A DNA stretch of 64,000 nucleotides, taken from assembly GCF_001613045.1 (NCBI RefSeq), contig NZ_BDBP01000033.1:1-64000 (forward strand). Reading direction: 5' to 3'. The notes under the pieces are model-generated. The model was not told the origin of the DNA, did no database searches, and saw only the letters and a program-made list of their open reading frames with translations. Positions 9,243-19,200 of the stretch are shown one piece after another; position 1 is the first letter of the stretch, and each line of letters starts with the position of its first letter. Made by a program: the position numbers and the translations under genes. This DNA is from Nocardia lijiangensis NBRC 108240. Its GTDB lineage: Bacteria; Actinomycetota; Actinomycetes; Mycobacteriales; Mycobacteriaceae.

Positions 9243-10177
9243 CGGGCGTACCTCACCACGGTGCGCTGGCGGCCCAAGTCGATGGCGCCGTCGTCGGTGC
9301 CGATCGCGGCCTCGACCACGTCGCTGTCCTTCAGGTACTTCGGATTCTTGGCCTGACCCTGGAAGAACATCTTCCACTTGACCGCGGGCGGCAGGAGGTT
9401 GGCGACGAACTGCACCGGCTTGGGCGGCGCGCTCAGCGCCGTGCCGATCGGCGTCCCGGTCAGCAGCAGATCCCCGGCGTCCATCCGCTGGAAACGCGTC
9501 AGCGTGCGCAGGGTCTCGACCGGACGATAGATCATGTCGGCGACCGTCATGTCCTGCCGCACTACGCCGTTGACCCACAGTCGCAGCCGCAGATCGGTGA
9601 ACCGCTTCAGCTCGTCGGCGTCCAGCAGCACCAGCGCCGGTCCGACCGGGGTGAACGTCGGATACGACTTCGCCTCGTAGAACTGGGTTTTCGGCAACTG
9701 GACATCGCGGGCGGAGATGTCGTTCGTGACCACGAGTCCCGCGATGTAGCCGGAGAGGTTGTCCGCGGTGATCTCCGAGCCGACCGGCATTTCGCGGTCG
9801 AAGACGAGCCCGATCTCCACTTCGTAGTCGAGCAAGCGCACATGGGCGGGCCGGACGACATTGTCGTGGGGGCCGCTGATCGAACCGGAGCTCTTGCGGA
9901 AGAACGTCAGCGGCACGGTCTCCGGATCCATGCCCGAGTCCTTCACGTGCGAGGCGAAGTTGGTCATCTGCGCGACCACCCGGCACGGCGCGGTCACCGG
10001 CGAGATCAACGAAAGACTCTCCACCGCAACGACCTCCGTGCCGGTTGCGGCCGCGGCGATCGCGTCACGGTCGGCGAGCAGCTCCCCCGTGGTCGTCGCG
10101 GCGGTATCGATGCGGGCCGCGCCGGTGGGCGTCTGCACCCACCAGGCGTCGGCGGTGCGAAGAACGGAAAGGGTCAT
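9239..10177 (-). CDS. Fumarylacetoacetate hydrolase (FAH) family protein
   Basis: 312 residues. The FAH fold core is clear: LLDYEVEIGLVFDREM carries the metal-binding glutamates, GLVVTNDISARDVQ carries the downstream aspartate, and LLTGTPIGTAL follows near the C-terminus. Family members hydrolyse C-C bonds of ring-cleavage products or act as hydratases, decarboxylases or isomerases on 2-hydroxydienoates. Placed directly after the extradiol dioxygenase-like gene with an ATGA overlap (10174-10177), it is the likely next step on the meta-cleavage product; no alpha/beta-fold meta-cleavage hydrolase is present in the operon. Exact reaction unresolved. Confidence 0.87.
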   Translation of the reverse strand: MTLSVLRTADAWWVQTPTGAARIDTAATTTGELLADRDAIAAAATGTEVVAVESLSLISPVTAPCRVVAQMTNFASHVKDSGMDPETVPLTFFRKSSGSISGPHDNVVRPAHVRLLDYEVEIGLVFDREMPVGSEITADNLSGYIAGLVVTNDISARDVQLPKTQFYEAKSYPTFTPVGPALVLLDADELKRFTDLRLRLWVNGVVRQDMTVADMIYRPVETLRTLTRFQRMDAGDLLLTGTPIGTALSAPPKPVQFVANLLPPAVKWKMFFQGQAKNPKYLKDSDVVEAAIGTDDGAIDLGRQRTVVRYAR

Positions 10178-11307
10178 GAATTGGCTACTTTCAACAGGCC
10201 GCGCAGGCGGCGGAGATCGAATTCGTTGTCCTCGCGCAGCGAATCGACGATCGCGCGCACTTCCCGAAGCGATTCGGCTCCGGGAGTGATGCCGAGGAAG
10301 TCCTTGGTGGCGGGCGGACCCCACTGCGCAAGACCCGTGGCGCTCATCGGGGCCCAGCCCGGCTCGACCGAGCCGTCGAACATGTCGCCGTCGCTGAAAT
10401 GCTCGACCATGAAACCGTCCGGATCGCGCCAGTAGTCGAAGATCTGACTGCCCTGGATATGGCGGCCGATCCCCCACGACCGCCGGTAGCCGCGCTCGCG
10501 CAGGTATTCGCCGCCCGCGGCGAGCGCGTCCAGATCGGCGACCTGATACGCCGAGTGCAGATACCGGTTGGACGGCCCCAGCGTCAGCGCGAGCGTGTGG
10601 TGATCGGCCGGAGTCACGCCACGGTCGCAGCGGATGAAGCTCATCACCGGCCCGCGCCCGCGCTGGCCCGGGTAATAGAGGAAGTCGCTGACGATCATGC
10701 CCAGGTTCCGCAGATACCAGTCCAGCGTTTCCCGGTACCTGGTGGTCTGCACGACGACGTGCCCGAGCCGCTGCACCCGCGCGGGCACCCGCGGCGGTCG
10801 CTGCGTGCCGTTCACGCGCACCACCTCGTGTCCGAGGTTGAGCACATGCGGTTGCTGCGGCTGTAGTGCAGGCAGTTCGTGGGTCTCGGCGACCACCCGC
10901 ACCCGCAGCCCGCTCGGATCGATCAGATCGACGCCGAGCCCGCCGATCGACTCCGGCAGCGGCGCTACCCGCGCATCCGTGGCGGCCGCCAACCGCAGCA
11001 GGTCGGCGGAATCGGCGGCCAGGAAGGCCGGGCCGGCGAACCGTGACCGCGCACCGCGGCGGATGAGCACACACGGCGAGCCGGGATCGGATCCGCGCAA
11101 GTGCACCTCGTCGGCCGTGCGGTGCGCCGTGGTGAAACCGAAAGCGTGCGCGAAGGCTTCGGCACGCTCCAGATCGGGCTTGGCGAACTCCAGCCACGCC
11201 AGATCGAGCACCTTCACCACCGGATTGCGCGCCCGGCCCGGATGCTCGCCCGCCAACGCGCCGCGCTCGCTGTGCAGACCGCTGTGCACATCGTGATGGC
11301 CGCTCAT
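10174..11307 (-). CDS. Two-domain VOC protein, likely extradiol ring-cleavage dioxygenase
   Basis: 377 residues from ATG at 11307, chosen because GGAAGGAG lies 6 bases upstream; a longer frame to 11364 would run through the operator. Two glyoxalase/VOC modules: an N-terminal one of about residues 30-170 and a catalytic C-terminal one. The second has candidate metal ligands in order: His in LGHVVVQT, His in YLHSAYQV, Glu in FMVEHFSDGD, matching the 2-His-1-carboxylate set of type I extradiol dioxygenases. Predicted to cleave a catechol next to the hydroxyl groups using Fe(II) and O2. First gene of the operon, divergent from the TetR regulator. Confidence 0.82.
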   Translation of the reverse strand: MSGHHDVHSGLHSERGALAGEHPGRARNPVVKVLDLAWLEFAKPDLERAEAFAHAFGFTTAHRTADEVHLRGSDPGSPCVLIRRGARSRFAGPAFLAADSADLLRLAAATDARVAPLPESIGGLGVDLIDPSGLRVRVVAETHELPALQPQQPHVLNLGHEVVRVNGTQRPPRVPARVQRLGHVVVQTTRYRETLDWYLRNLGMIVSDFLYYPGQRGRGPVMSFIRCDRGVTPADHHTLALTLGPSNRYLHSAYQVADLDALAAGGEYLRERGYRRSWGIGRHIQGSQIFDYWRDPDGFMVEHFSDGDMFDGSVEPGWAPMSATGLAQWGPPATKDFLGITPGAESLREVRAIVDSLREDNEFDLRRLRGLLKVANS

Positions 11308-11327
11308 CGACCACTCCTTCCAATTAC

Positions 11328-11341
11328 TGACGATATCGTCA
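11328..11341. promoter_or_regulatory. Perfect 14-bp palindrome, putative TetR operator 1
   Basis: TGACGATATCGTCA reads the same on both strands. It lies 21 bases upstream of the dioxygenase start in the 134-bp divergent region shared with the TetR gene, where an operator for that regulator would be expected. A second copy lies 44 bp away centre to centre and a third upstream of the MmpL gene. Confidence 0.65.
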
Positions 11342-11371
11342 CTCACGAACAAGTAGTCAGTCAAGAGGTTC

Positions 11372-11385
11372 TGACAAATTCGTCA
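11372..11385. promoter_or_regulatory. Second copy of the palindromic operator
   Basis: TGACAAATTCGTCA keeps both TGAC/GTCA ends and 11 of 14 positions of operator 1. It lies on the TetR-gene side of the divergent region, 57 bases upstream of that gene's ATG, so it could mediate autoregulation. Confidence 0.55.
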
Positions 11386-11441
11386 ATACTGACCGGGGCG
11401 CTACGATGGCGTGCGAAGAACTCAGGGAGAGGTGATCAGCG

Positions 11442-12104
11442 ATGACCGCGCAGACCGGCTCGGAACCCAACCGCCTGGAGCGCCGCAAGGCACGAACCCG
11501 CGCGGCGCTCGTGTGCGCGGCGCAGTCATTGCTGGCGGAGGGACGGCTGAACGTGCCGATCCTCGAGATCACCCAGGCGGCCGACGTCGGCATGGGGTCG
11601 TTCTACAACCACTTCCAGAGCAGGGAAGAGCTGTACCGAGCCGCCGTCGAGGAAGCGCTCGACCAGCACGGCGCGCTGCTCGACGTGCTGTGCGAGGACG
11701 TGGACGACCCGGCCCAGGTGTTCGCGCAGAGCTTCCGCCTCACCGGCCGCCTGCACCGGCGCAATCCCACCCTCAGCAAGGTCCTGCTCAACGACGGACT
11801 CAACCTCGCGAGCTCCAGCAAGGGACTCGCACCGCGGGCTCGTCGCGACATCGAAGCGGCCGTCCACGCGGGCCGCTTCCACATCAGCGACCCGGAACTG
11901 GCCATGACCATCGTGACAGGCGCCGCCCTGTGCCTCGGCCAACTGCTCCACGATCGCCCCGAACGCGACGACGCCGAGGCCGCCGACCAGGTGACCGAGG
12001 ACCTGCTCCGGATGTTCGGCCTGTCCGCCGAGGAAGCCCGCGAGATCTGCGCACGCCCGCTCCCGTTGCTCGACGCGCCACCCAGGGACGGCACCGCCGC
12101 CTGA
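11442..12104 (+). CDS. TetR/AcrR-family repressor of the catabolic operon
   Basis: 220 residues. The N-terminal helix-turn-helix is typical: RTRAALVCAAQSLLAEG, then ILEITQAADVGMGSFYNHF and SREELYRAAVEEALD (about residues 15-70). The remaining all-helical part is the ligand-binding and dimer domain and has no motif that names a ligand. It is divergent from the dioxygenase operon, and the space between carries two matching palindromes, so it probably represses that operon and itself until a pathway compound binds. A third palindrome upstream of the MmpL gene suggests that gene is in the same regulon. Start ATG 11442 has a GGGAGAGG sequence upstream. Confidence 0.9.
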   Translation: MTAQTGSEPNRLERRKARTRAALVCAAQSLLAEGRLNVPILEITQAADVGMGSFYNHFQSREELYRAAVEEALDQHGALLDVLCEDVDDPAQVFAQSFRLTGRLHRRNPTLSKVLLNDGLNLASSSKGLAPRARRDIEAAVHAGRFHISDPELAMTIVTGAALCLGQLLHDRPERDDAEAADQVTEDLLRMFGLSAEEAREICARPLPLLDAPPRDGTAA

Positions 12105-12211
12105 GCCGTCGGCTACCGCGCGGCGTCGCGGCAGGCGACTCAGCAGCATCTCAGCCCACGGTGGCAGACTGTCAAGAGAGGGCAGATTCGAATCGGCAGA
12201 ATGCGAATGGA

Positions 12212-12946
12212 ATGGATTCACCGAACACCGTGCGTGACGACGACCTGGCTCACTTTCGCACCGAATTCGCCCGCTTCATGATGTCCTACCAGTTCGTCAC
12301 CTCCGAGCTGATGACCAAGATCAACATCTTGAAGGACGAATTCACCTACATCCACAAGTACAGCCCGATCGAGCATGTTCGCTCGCGGCTGAAGTCCCCG
12401 GAAAGCATCCTGCACAAGCTGCAGCGCAAGAACATCCCGGTCACGCTGCACGACATCAGGAAGAACATCGTCGACATCGCCGGGGTGCGCATCACCTGCA
12501 GCTTCATCCAGGACACCTATCGGATCGCGGACATGCTCACCAGCCAGTCCGACGTCACCGTCACCGAGGTGCGCGACTACATCGCCAACCCGAAGCCCAA
12601 CGGCTACAAGAGCCTGCACATTCTGCTCGAGCTGCCGGTGTTCATGAGCGACCGCGTCGAACACGTGCCCGCCGAACTGCAGATCCGCACCATCGCCATG
12701 GACTTCTGGGCCAGCCTCGAGCACAAGATCTACTACAAGTACGGCGGCGACATCCCGGCCGAATTGCTCGCCGAGCTGACCGACGCCGCGGACGCCGCGA
12801 ACCGCCTCGACATGCGGATGGAACATCTCCACGAGCGGGTCGCAGAATCACGCCTCAGCGCCCCCGCCGAGGAAGGCGTGATCCCGCTGCCCACACCGCT
12901 CGAACTGATCGAGTCCCTCGCCAGGCAGCACCACATGAGCAGCTAG
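12212..12946 (+). CDS. Small alarmone synthetase (RelA/SpoT synthetase domain only)
   Basis: 244 residues. Contains the (p)ppGpp synthetase fold without hydrolase, TGS or ACT domains: KSPESILHKLQRK, DIAGVRITCSF, NPKPNGYKSLHILL (G-loop) and ELQIRTIAMDFWASLEHK. It would transfer pyrophosphate from ATP to GDP or GTP. Length and layout match the RelQ/YjbM group. Such enzymes are usually controlled at transcription because they lack a ribosome sensor. It stands alone between the TetR gene and ilvD. Start ATG 12212 follows a poor Shine-Dalgarno; the first conserved residues are well downstream, so the start is fairly safe. Confidence 0.93.
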   Translation: MDSPNTVRDDDLAHFRTEFARFMMSYQFVTSELMTKINILKDEFTYIHKYSPIEHVRSRLKSPESILHKLQRKNIPVTLHDIRKNIVDIAGVRITCSFIQDTYRIADMLTSQSDVTVTEVRDYIANPKPNGYKSLHILLELPVFMSDRVEHVPAELQIRTIAMDFWASLEHKIYYKYGGDIPAELLAELTDAADAANRLDMRMEHLHERVAESRLSAPAEEGVIPLPTPLELIESLARQHHMSS

Positions 12947-13080
12947 CGCGCTGCCCTGGTAACTGCCGTGGTGGAGCGCGAGGGTGGCCGCGGGCCGACT
13001 CACCGGATCGGAGCCGCTCAGCTCGACTTCTGCCCGTCGAGGGTCTCGCGCAGGATGTCCGCGCGCCCGGCGTGCTGCCG

Positions 13081-14787
13081 TCAGTCGCAGACCGCGCCGA
13101 TCGACGCCGAGCCGACCAGCTTCGTGTACTTCGCCAGCACACCGCGGGTATAGCGGGGCGGCAGCGGCTTCCAGCCCTCGCGGCGGCGGGCGAGTTCGTC
13201 CGCGTCGACCTGCAGGTCGAGGGTGCCCGACGCCACGTCGAGGCGGATGGGATCGCCGTCGCGCACGAACGCGATCGGGCCGCCGTCGACGGCTTCCGGT
13301 GCGACATGTCCGACGCACAGACCCGTAGTGCCGCCCGAGAACCGTCCGTCGGTCAGCAGCAGCACATCCTTGCCGAGGCCCGCGCCCTTGATGGCGGCGG
13401 TGATGGCCAGCATCTCGCGCATCCCCGGACCGCCCTTCGGGCCCTCGTACCGGATGACCACCACGTCACCCGCCGTGATCGTGCCGTCCTCCAGGGCGTC
13501 CATCGCGGCTCGCTCGCGGTCGAAAACCCGTGCGGTGCCGGTGAATACGTCGGAATCGAAGCCCGCCGACTTGACCACGGCGCCCTCGGGCGCGAGGGTA
13601 CCGGTGAGGATGGTGATGCCGCCGGTGGGATGGATCGGCGAGGCCATCGCCCTGATCACCTTGCCGTCGGGATCCGGCGGGATGATCTCGGCCAGGTTCT
13701 CCGCCACCGTCCGTCCGGTCACCGTCAGGCAGTCGCCGTTCAGCAGCCCGGCGTCGAGCAACGCCTTCATCATCACCGGCACGCCGCCGATCCGGTCCAC
13801 GTCGGTCATCACGTGCTTGCCGAAGGGTTTGACGTCCGCCAGGTGCGGCACCCGGCGACCGATGCGGGCGAAATCGTCCAGCGTCAAGTCGACGTTCGCC
13901 TCGTGCGCGATGGCCAGCAGGTGCAGCACGGCATTGGTGGAGCCGCCGAAGGCCATGACGACCGCGATCGCGTTCTCGAAGGCGGGCTTGGTGAGGATGT
14001 CGGAGGCGGTGATCCCCCGCCGGATCAGCTCGACGACCGCCTCGCCGCTGCGCCGGGCGTAACCGTCGCGGCGGCGGTCGGTCGCGGGCGGCGCGGCGCT
14101 GCCGGGCAGCGACATCCCCAGCGCCTCGGCCGCACTGGCCATGGTGTTGGCCGTGTACATGCCGCCGCAGGCGCCCTCGCCTGGGCAGATGGCCCGCTCG
14201 ATGGCGTCGACGTCGTCGCGGCTCATCAGCCCGCGCGCGCAGGCGCCGACCGCCTCGAACGCGTCGATGATCGTCACCTCGCGCTCGCTGCCGTCGGAGA
14301 GTTTCGCGATTCCCGGCAGGATCGAACCCGCGTACAGGAACACACTCGCCAGGTTCAGCCGGGCCGCCGCCATCAGCATCCCTGGCAGCGATTTGTCGCA
14401 CCCGGCCAGCAGCACCGAGCCGTCGAGCCGCTCGGCCTGCATCACGGTCTCGACGCTGTCGGCGATCACCTCGCGCGACACCAGGGAGAAGTGCATTCCC
14501 TCGTGTCCCATCGAGATGCCGTCGGACACCGAGATGGTGCCGAACTGCATGGGGAAGCCGCCGCCTGAGAAGACGCCGTCCTTGCACCCCCTGGCGAGCC
14601 GGTCGAGCGACAGATTGCACGGCGTGATCTCGTTCCACGAGGAGGCCACCCCGATCTGGGGCTTCTCCCAGTCGTCATCACCCATGCCGACCGCACGCAG
14701 CATCCCGCGCGCGGCGGCCCTCTCCAGGCCGTCGGTGACGTCACGGCTGCGCGGCTTGAGATCGGAGACCTTCGGATTCTCGGGCAC
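13081..14787 (-). CDS. ilvD: Dihydroxy-acid dehydratase
   Basis: 568 residues, full length for the family. Converts 2,3-dihydroxy-isovalerate and 2,3-dihydroxy-3-methylvalerate to the 2-keto acids of valine and isoleucine synthesis. Three cysteines expected to hold the Fe-S cluster are present: Cys57 ([11 protein letters not shown]), Cys130 ([10 protein letters not shown], with the Mg-binding lysine 132) and Cys207 ([13 protein letters not shown]). The C-terminal [19 protein letters not shown] segment is also characteristic. It stands alone, transcribed away from the hydrolase/caspase operon, with no other ilv gene in the window. Confidence 0.97.
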   Translation of the reverse strand: MPENPKVSDLKPRSRDVTDGLERAAARGMLRAVGMGDDDWEKPQIGVASSWNEITPCNLSLDRLARGCKDGVFSGGGFPMQFGTISVSDGISMGHEGMHFSLVSREVIADSVETVMQAERLDGSVLLAGCDKSLPGMLMAAARLNLASVFLYAGSILPGIAKLSDGSEREVTIIDAFEAVGACARGLMSRDDVDAIERAICPGEGACGGMYTANTMASAAEALGMSLPGSAAPPATDRRRDGYARRSGEAVVELIRRGITASDILTKPAFENAIAVVMAFGGSTNAVLHLLAIAHEANVDLTLDDFARIGRRVPHLADVKPFGKHVMTDVDRIGGVPVMMKALLDAGLLNGDCLTVTGRTVAENLAEIIPPDPDGKVIRAMASPIHPTGGITILTGTLAPEGAVVKSAGFDSDVFTGTARVFDRERAAMDALEDGTITAGDVVVIRYEGPKGGPGMREMLAITAAIKGAGLGKDVLLLTDGRFSGGTTGLCVGHVAPEAVDGGPIAFVRDGDPIRLDVASGTLDLQVDADELARRREGWKPLPPRYTRGVLAKYTKLVGSASIGAVCD

Positions 14788-15475
14788 GGTTCCCCATCAT
14801 TCCCGTTCCGGGCCGATTCCGGCGGTGACCACGCCGAATCGTCTTTCGACTCCATGGCTGCGGTAGGCAGGGTCGCAGACTCACAGAGACAGGTGCACAG
14901 GCGGCCGACAACGAACACCCCGCCTCCCTCGGCATGCCACGCCGCTTGCCCAGAGCCAGACGGAGAGTTCCCGCTCGGCAGCGGCTGCAGCCAAGGTTGC
15001 GCCTCGGATGCTCAGCCCGTCGAAGGCAGGGACCCGCAGCCGAGATCTCGTTGTGCGGTTAGCACCGGTAGCACTCCGCTCGAACTCGACCAAAGCACTC
15101 ATCTCCGGGGGACTTCTGTGGTAAATATCTTCCAGTACAGGGGATTCGGGGCTCCCCTCTGGCAAATACACTGCCGTAAAGGGTTATCGATGATGATTCC
15201 TCTGCCGCCTGACGCAGCCTCGCCCACCGGTGTATCGCATGTCCACACCGCGGCGTGGTTACAGCGAATCCAGCAGATCATTCACAACGGTATTGCGAAA
15301 CGGTCTTGTGTAGCTGTCGCGCTATGGGCGCCGCCGCTCCAAGCGCCGTACCCGCGCAGCCGATGGTGAGCCGAGGATCGGCGAGGAAGGTACGCAGGCC
15401 CCCGTTCGACGCCGCGGACGCAACCTGTTCGGACACGCTCGTACCGAGCGTATTTCGTGCGCACCAAGGAGAATC
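14788..15475. other. 688-bp intergenic region, no convincing gene
   Basis: Upstream of both ilvD (leftward) and the three-gene system (rightward), so it must hold both promoters. A short frame at 15190-15369 (ATG ATG, preceded by AAAGGG) could encode 59 residues but its composition gives no support for it being a gene. The 3' part holds the inverted repeat described separately. Nothing else was recognised. Confidence 0.5.
15435..15451. promoter_or_regulatory. Inverted repeat upstream of the three-gene system
   Basis: ACGCTCG-TAC-CGAGCGT: two 7-base arms around a 3-base centre, ending 24 bases before the first start codon and just upstream of the AAGGAG ribosome site. Position fits an operator; no regulator gene is adjacent. 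Confidence 0.4.
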
Positions 15476-16291
15476 ATGGTCGACATAGTCGCTGTTCACG
15501 GCATACAACAGCATCGCTCGTCCCGCACCGCCATGCACGACGCATGGCTGCCCGCGATCGTCGAAGGACTACGCGATGTCCGAAGTGTCCACGCCGATTC
15601 CCTGACCCTCGAATGCGCCTTCTACGGCCACGAGTACAACGACGGGAAATCCGTGGGTGAATCGAATTACGCCGCAATAGATCTGGAGCCCGGCTTCGAA
15701 GAAGAACTTGTCGTGGCGATCGCAGCCGGACTCCCCGAAGTGAGCACCGCGGGAAAGAAACTCTACCTTCCGGCCGCCCTTCAGAAGGCGCTGGTAGCGG
15801 TACAGGAAAGCAGATTGTTCGAGGGTGTCGATTCGGCGCTGATCTCATTCGTCAAGCAAGTCAATCGCTATCTTCACGATGCCGAGTTCCACGCTCGGGT
15901 GCAGGAGGAGTTCTCGCGGGCGATGGCCCGATCGCCCCGGCTGGTCATCGGGCATTCGCTGGGCAGCGTGGTCGCCTACGATTGGTTGCAACGCAATCGA
16001 ATCGAGAATCCGCCCGCCTTGATCACCGTGGGGTCACCCCTGGGTTTCGAAGCGATTCGCCGGCGACGCCACCAGCCGCAGGACCGCTCGCGATGGCCGG
16101 GCGAAGTCCGCGCATGGACGAATATCGCCGCGGGCCATGATGCCGTCGCCATGGTCAAGAAACTTTCGCCGCTCTACCATCCCGATATCGTCGATCGACC
16201 CTGCACCAACGAACGGCGCACCGCCCACGCGGCGGTCAGCTACCTGAAGAATGTCAACACCGCCCGCGCGATCGACGAGATGCTGGGATGA
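15476..16291 (+). CDS. Alpha/beta hydrolase (first gene of caspase-like system)
   Basis: 271 residues, ATG preceded by a strong AAGGAGAATC. The start VDIVAVHGIQQH provides the oxyanion-hole HG, and RLVIGHSLGSVVAYDWL holds the nucleophile Ser161 in GHSLG. GHDAV near 220 and TAHAAV near 251 offer the Asp and His of a Ser-Asp-His triad. This is the layout of a serine esterase or lipase; between the first strand and the nucleophile is an insert of about 110 residues that could be a lid. No signal peptide, so cytoplasmic. Its stop overlaps the ATG of the caspase-like gene (ATGA), which means co-translation and probably joint function. It may be the effector or the target of that protease (inference). 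Confidence 0.8.
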   Translation: MVDIVAVHGIQQHRSSRTAMHDAWLPAIVEGLRDVRSVHADSLTLECAFYGHEYNDGKSVGESNYAAIDLEPGFEEELVVAIAAGLPEVSTAGKKLYLPAALQKALVAVQESRLFEGVDSALISFVKQVNRYLHDAEFHARVQEEFSRAMARSPRLVIGHSLGSVVAYDWLQRNRIENPPALITVGSPLGFEAIRRRRHQPQDRSRWPGEVRAWTNIAAGHDAVAMVKKLSPLYHPDIVDRPCTNERRTAHAAVSYLKNVNTARAIDEMLG

Positions 16292-19200
16292 GTACACGCC
16301 AGCTTTTCTGTCTCTCGGGCGTACGCACCTACGCCGAAGCGGAGGATCTCGACGGGGTCACCGACGAAATCCGCACCATGCGAAAGGCATTGACCAAGAT
16401 CGGTCTGACGGAGGTGGCTCCGTTCACCGCGGAAGAACGCAGCCACAGCGACCTCAAACGTGAACTACGGGAGTGGGCGTCGCAGGGAGCCGCCGGTGCG
16501 GATCACGACGAATACCTGCTGATCTATTGCACCGGCCACGGTGTGATCGAGGACCGGACCCGTTTTCGTCTGGTCGAGTCCGATGACCTGTTCTCGCCGG
16601 AGGAACTGCTCATCGCGGTGGCCGGGCGACAAACCCTGCGCCAAGTCGTGCTCATTCTCGATACCTGCAATGCCGGACAAGGTGTCGACGATGCGCTGAG
16701 GAGTGCGCGTGAACCGCTGACCAACTCATCGGGAAAGGAATTCTGGGCGATAGCGTCGAGCCGACGTCTCGAGACCGCCGCTCAGCGAACCTTCGCCGTG
16801 GCTTTCGCGGCTGCCCTGCAACGAAACTCGCGGCCCACCTGGTCGGTCCAATATTTCGAACCGGCCGACCTGGTGAAGGAGATCGGCAGCGCCCTCGGAC
16901 GTCAACGGGTATGGGTCGTTGCGGCTCATTCCTCGACCGGATGCCGCGTGCTGCCGAACCCCTGTCACCAATCCTCGTCATTGCCAGTCGAACTGCCCAT
17001 TTCCGACGACTGGGCGGCCGCGGCGCGCGGGGTCTCGGCCGCGGACGAGCCCGGCTACTTCTTCACCGGACGTGCACGGGAACTGCGTATCTTGCGTGAG
17101 CACATCACCGGCGAGAACACCGAGGCATCGGTCGTCGTGACCGGTGCCGTCGGTTCGGGAAAGAGCGCGCTGCTCGGAAACCTCGTCCTGACCGCCGTGG
17201 GGTCGGCGGCACTCACCACCGAAGCGCGCTTGCGTTGGCCCGCGCTGCCCACCCGGCTCATCGTCGGCAGGGGAACCCGGAATTCTGTTGTCCGGCAACT
17301 GGCCAGACAGCTCGATCTGCCGGGCACTTCGTTTGCGGAAGTCGAATCGGCCCTGCGCGACCTCGCGGAACCGACAGCCGTCGTCCTCGATCACCTGGTC
17401 GAGGACGACGGCGAATCCTGGGACGACATCTTCGCACTCGCGACCTTGCCGGGCGTTCGCCTGGCAGCCGGCTTGCCGCCGCAGTCGACACTCCTCGGAC
17501 ATGCGCACCGGGTGATCGATCTCGACGAGTCGGAGGCCGACATCGATGCGGATGTTCGCGACTACCTTGCCCACCGGCTCCGTCTCGTACACCGAGACGA
17601 ATCCGAATCGACGTTGCGCAGCCTGGTTGCGAACGCCGAGAGGCGGGGGCCCGGTTTCGCCGTCGCCGTCGCGGGTTGTGACGCCTATGCCGAGGCCATG
17701 GCGGGGCCATCTCGCCCGTCGGCCGAACGCATCGCGAAGCGGGCGGCTACGGACGCCGCGCGCAAGATCTGCCGGAAGATCTTGTATCCCGAGCTCGCGG
17801 AAAACGCGGGCGTGGTGGTCGATGCACTCGGCGCGCTGTGCTCTTTCGACGAGTCGATCGCCGTTCCGGCCCGCGAATGGGCGGCCGTGGCATCGAAGTC
17901 GTCCGGCTCGCCGATCACCGTCGACGCCGTGACCGTTGCCGCCACGCGGCTCGGTCGCTACGTGAAATGCGAGAAGGGGACCGACGGTACGGACCGCTGG
18001 CGTACCACATTCCATCCGTACCGCTCGACGGATCGGCAGCGCCGATCGGCGGATATGAAACCAGCCGAGCATTTCCTCGCGCTGCTCCCGCAGCTCACCG
18101 ACCCGTCCCGAGTCGAATGGGACGCCGTCGACCCGTCCGTACTGCGGCTCGTCGCTTGGGGTCTGGCACTGCAAACCGGTAGCGGCCGGCTGCTCGACGA
18201 TCCGAGCTTCTTGCTCGACGCGCCCGCCGGTTTGGTGTCGGCCGCTGTGCGTCAGCTGACCGACAGCGGGGATCGCACCCGCCGGTCGCTGCTGGCTCGC
18301 GCAGTTCCGGTGGAGGGCAGCCCCGCCGATCGCGCGTTGCTGCTCGAAATCGCGGCCCACCGCTTCGGTCTGGCCGCGGTCGCGACCGCAGTGCGAACCC
18401 GGCATCGGCCCGCACACGACCTGGGTTGGGTCCACCCCGCCCGGGCGCGCACCGGTCGATTCGCCCGGTTGACCACCGACGCCACCGGCGCGATCGCGAT
18501 CACCCTCGATGACAACGACATCCTCGAATTCTGGAACTCGGCGAACGGCCGTTCCCTGCGCTCACAGGTCCGGGTGCCCGGTGTGCCGTGCGCTCTCAGC
18601 ACATCGCGGCTCGCCGACAGCACGATCGCACTCGTCTCCACGTGGGAGGGCGACGTGTGGTCCGTTCCGTGCGACTCCGAGGAGGAGCCGGTGCGCAGGC
18701 CCGATCTCGTCCCGCGCACCTCGGCCGCACCGCAACCGGGTGAATTGCACGTTGCTCTGCACCAGAGCGGGCAGGTTCTCGTCGGATCGGGCAGCCAGGT
18801 GTGGAACAGCGACATCGCCGGGGGCCTGCACGTCCGGCGTGCTGCCACACTCGAGTCCGACCTGCACTCGATTCTGGTGGCCGGATCGGCGGACGATCCC
18901 TTCGCGTGGTTGGTGACGAGTACCGGCCGCGTCCGAAGGTTGCGGCTGGGCCCGCTGGCGGAGTTCCAAGTCGCCCATTTCCCGGTGTCTTCCCCACCGC
19001 TGTTCGCCGCGACCTCGCCGGCGGGCGACGTCGCATTGATCGTCGATGTCGGTGGCGAATTGCACCTGCGCGGAGTCGATGACGACAGCGAGCGCCTCCG
19101 TGGGCAACGCGCGCCGAATATCCGCGCCGCCGCGACCGATTCCCACGTGGCCGTGGTGGGAGGAGGGCCGACCGGGGGTCGCGGGTGGCTGCAGGTTCAT

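Noticed and set aside
12212..12946. Full-length Rel (bifunctional alarmone synthetase/hydrolase)
   Set aside because: Only the synthetase domain is present; HD hydrolase, TGS and ACT domains are absent and the length is 244 residues.
14854..15369. Possible 171-residue gene between ilvD and the hydrolase/caspase operon
   Set aside because: No domain, irregular composition and no ribosome site at the first start; kept only as a weak 59-residue possibility within the intergenic note.
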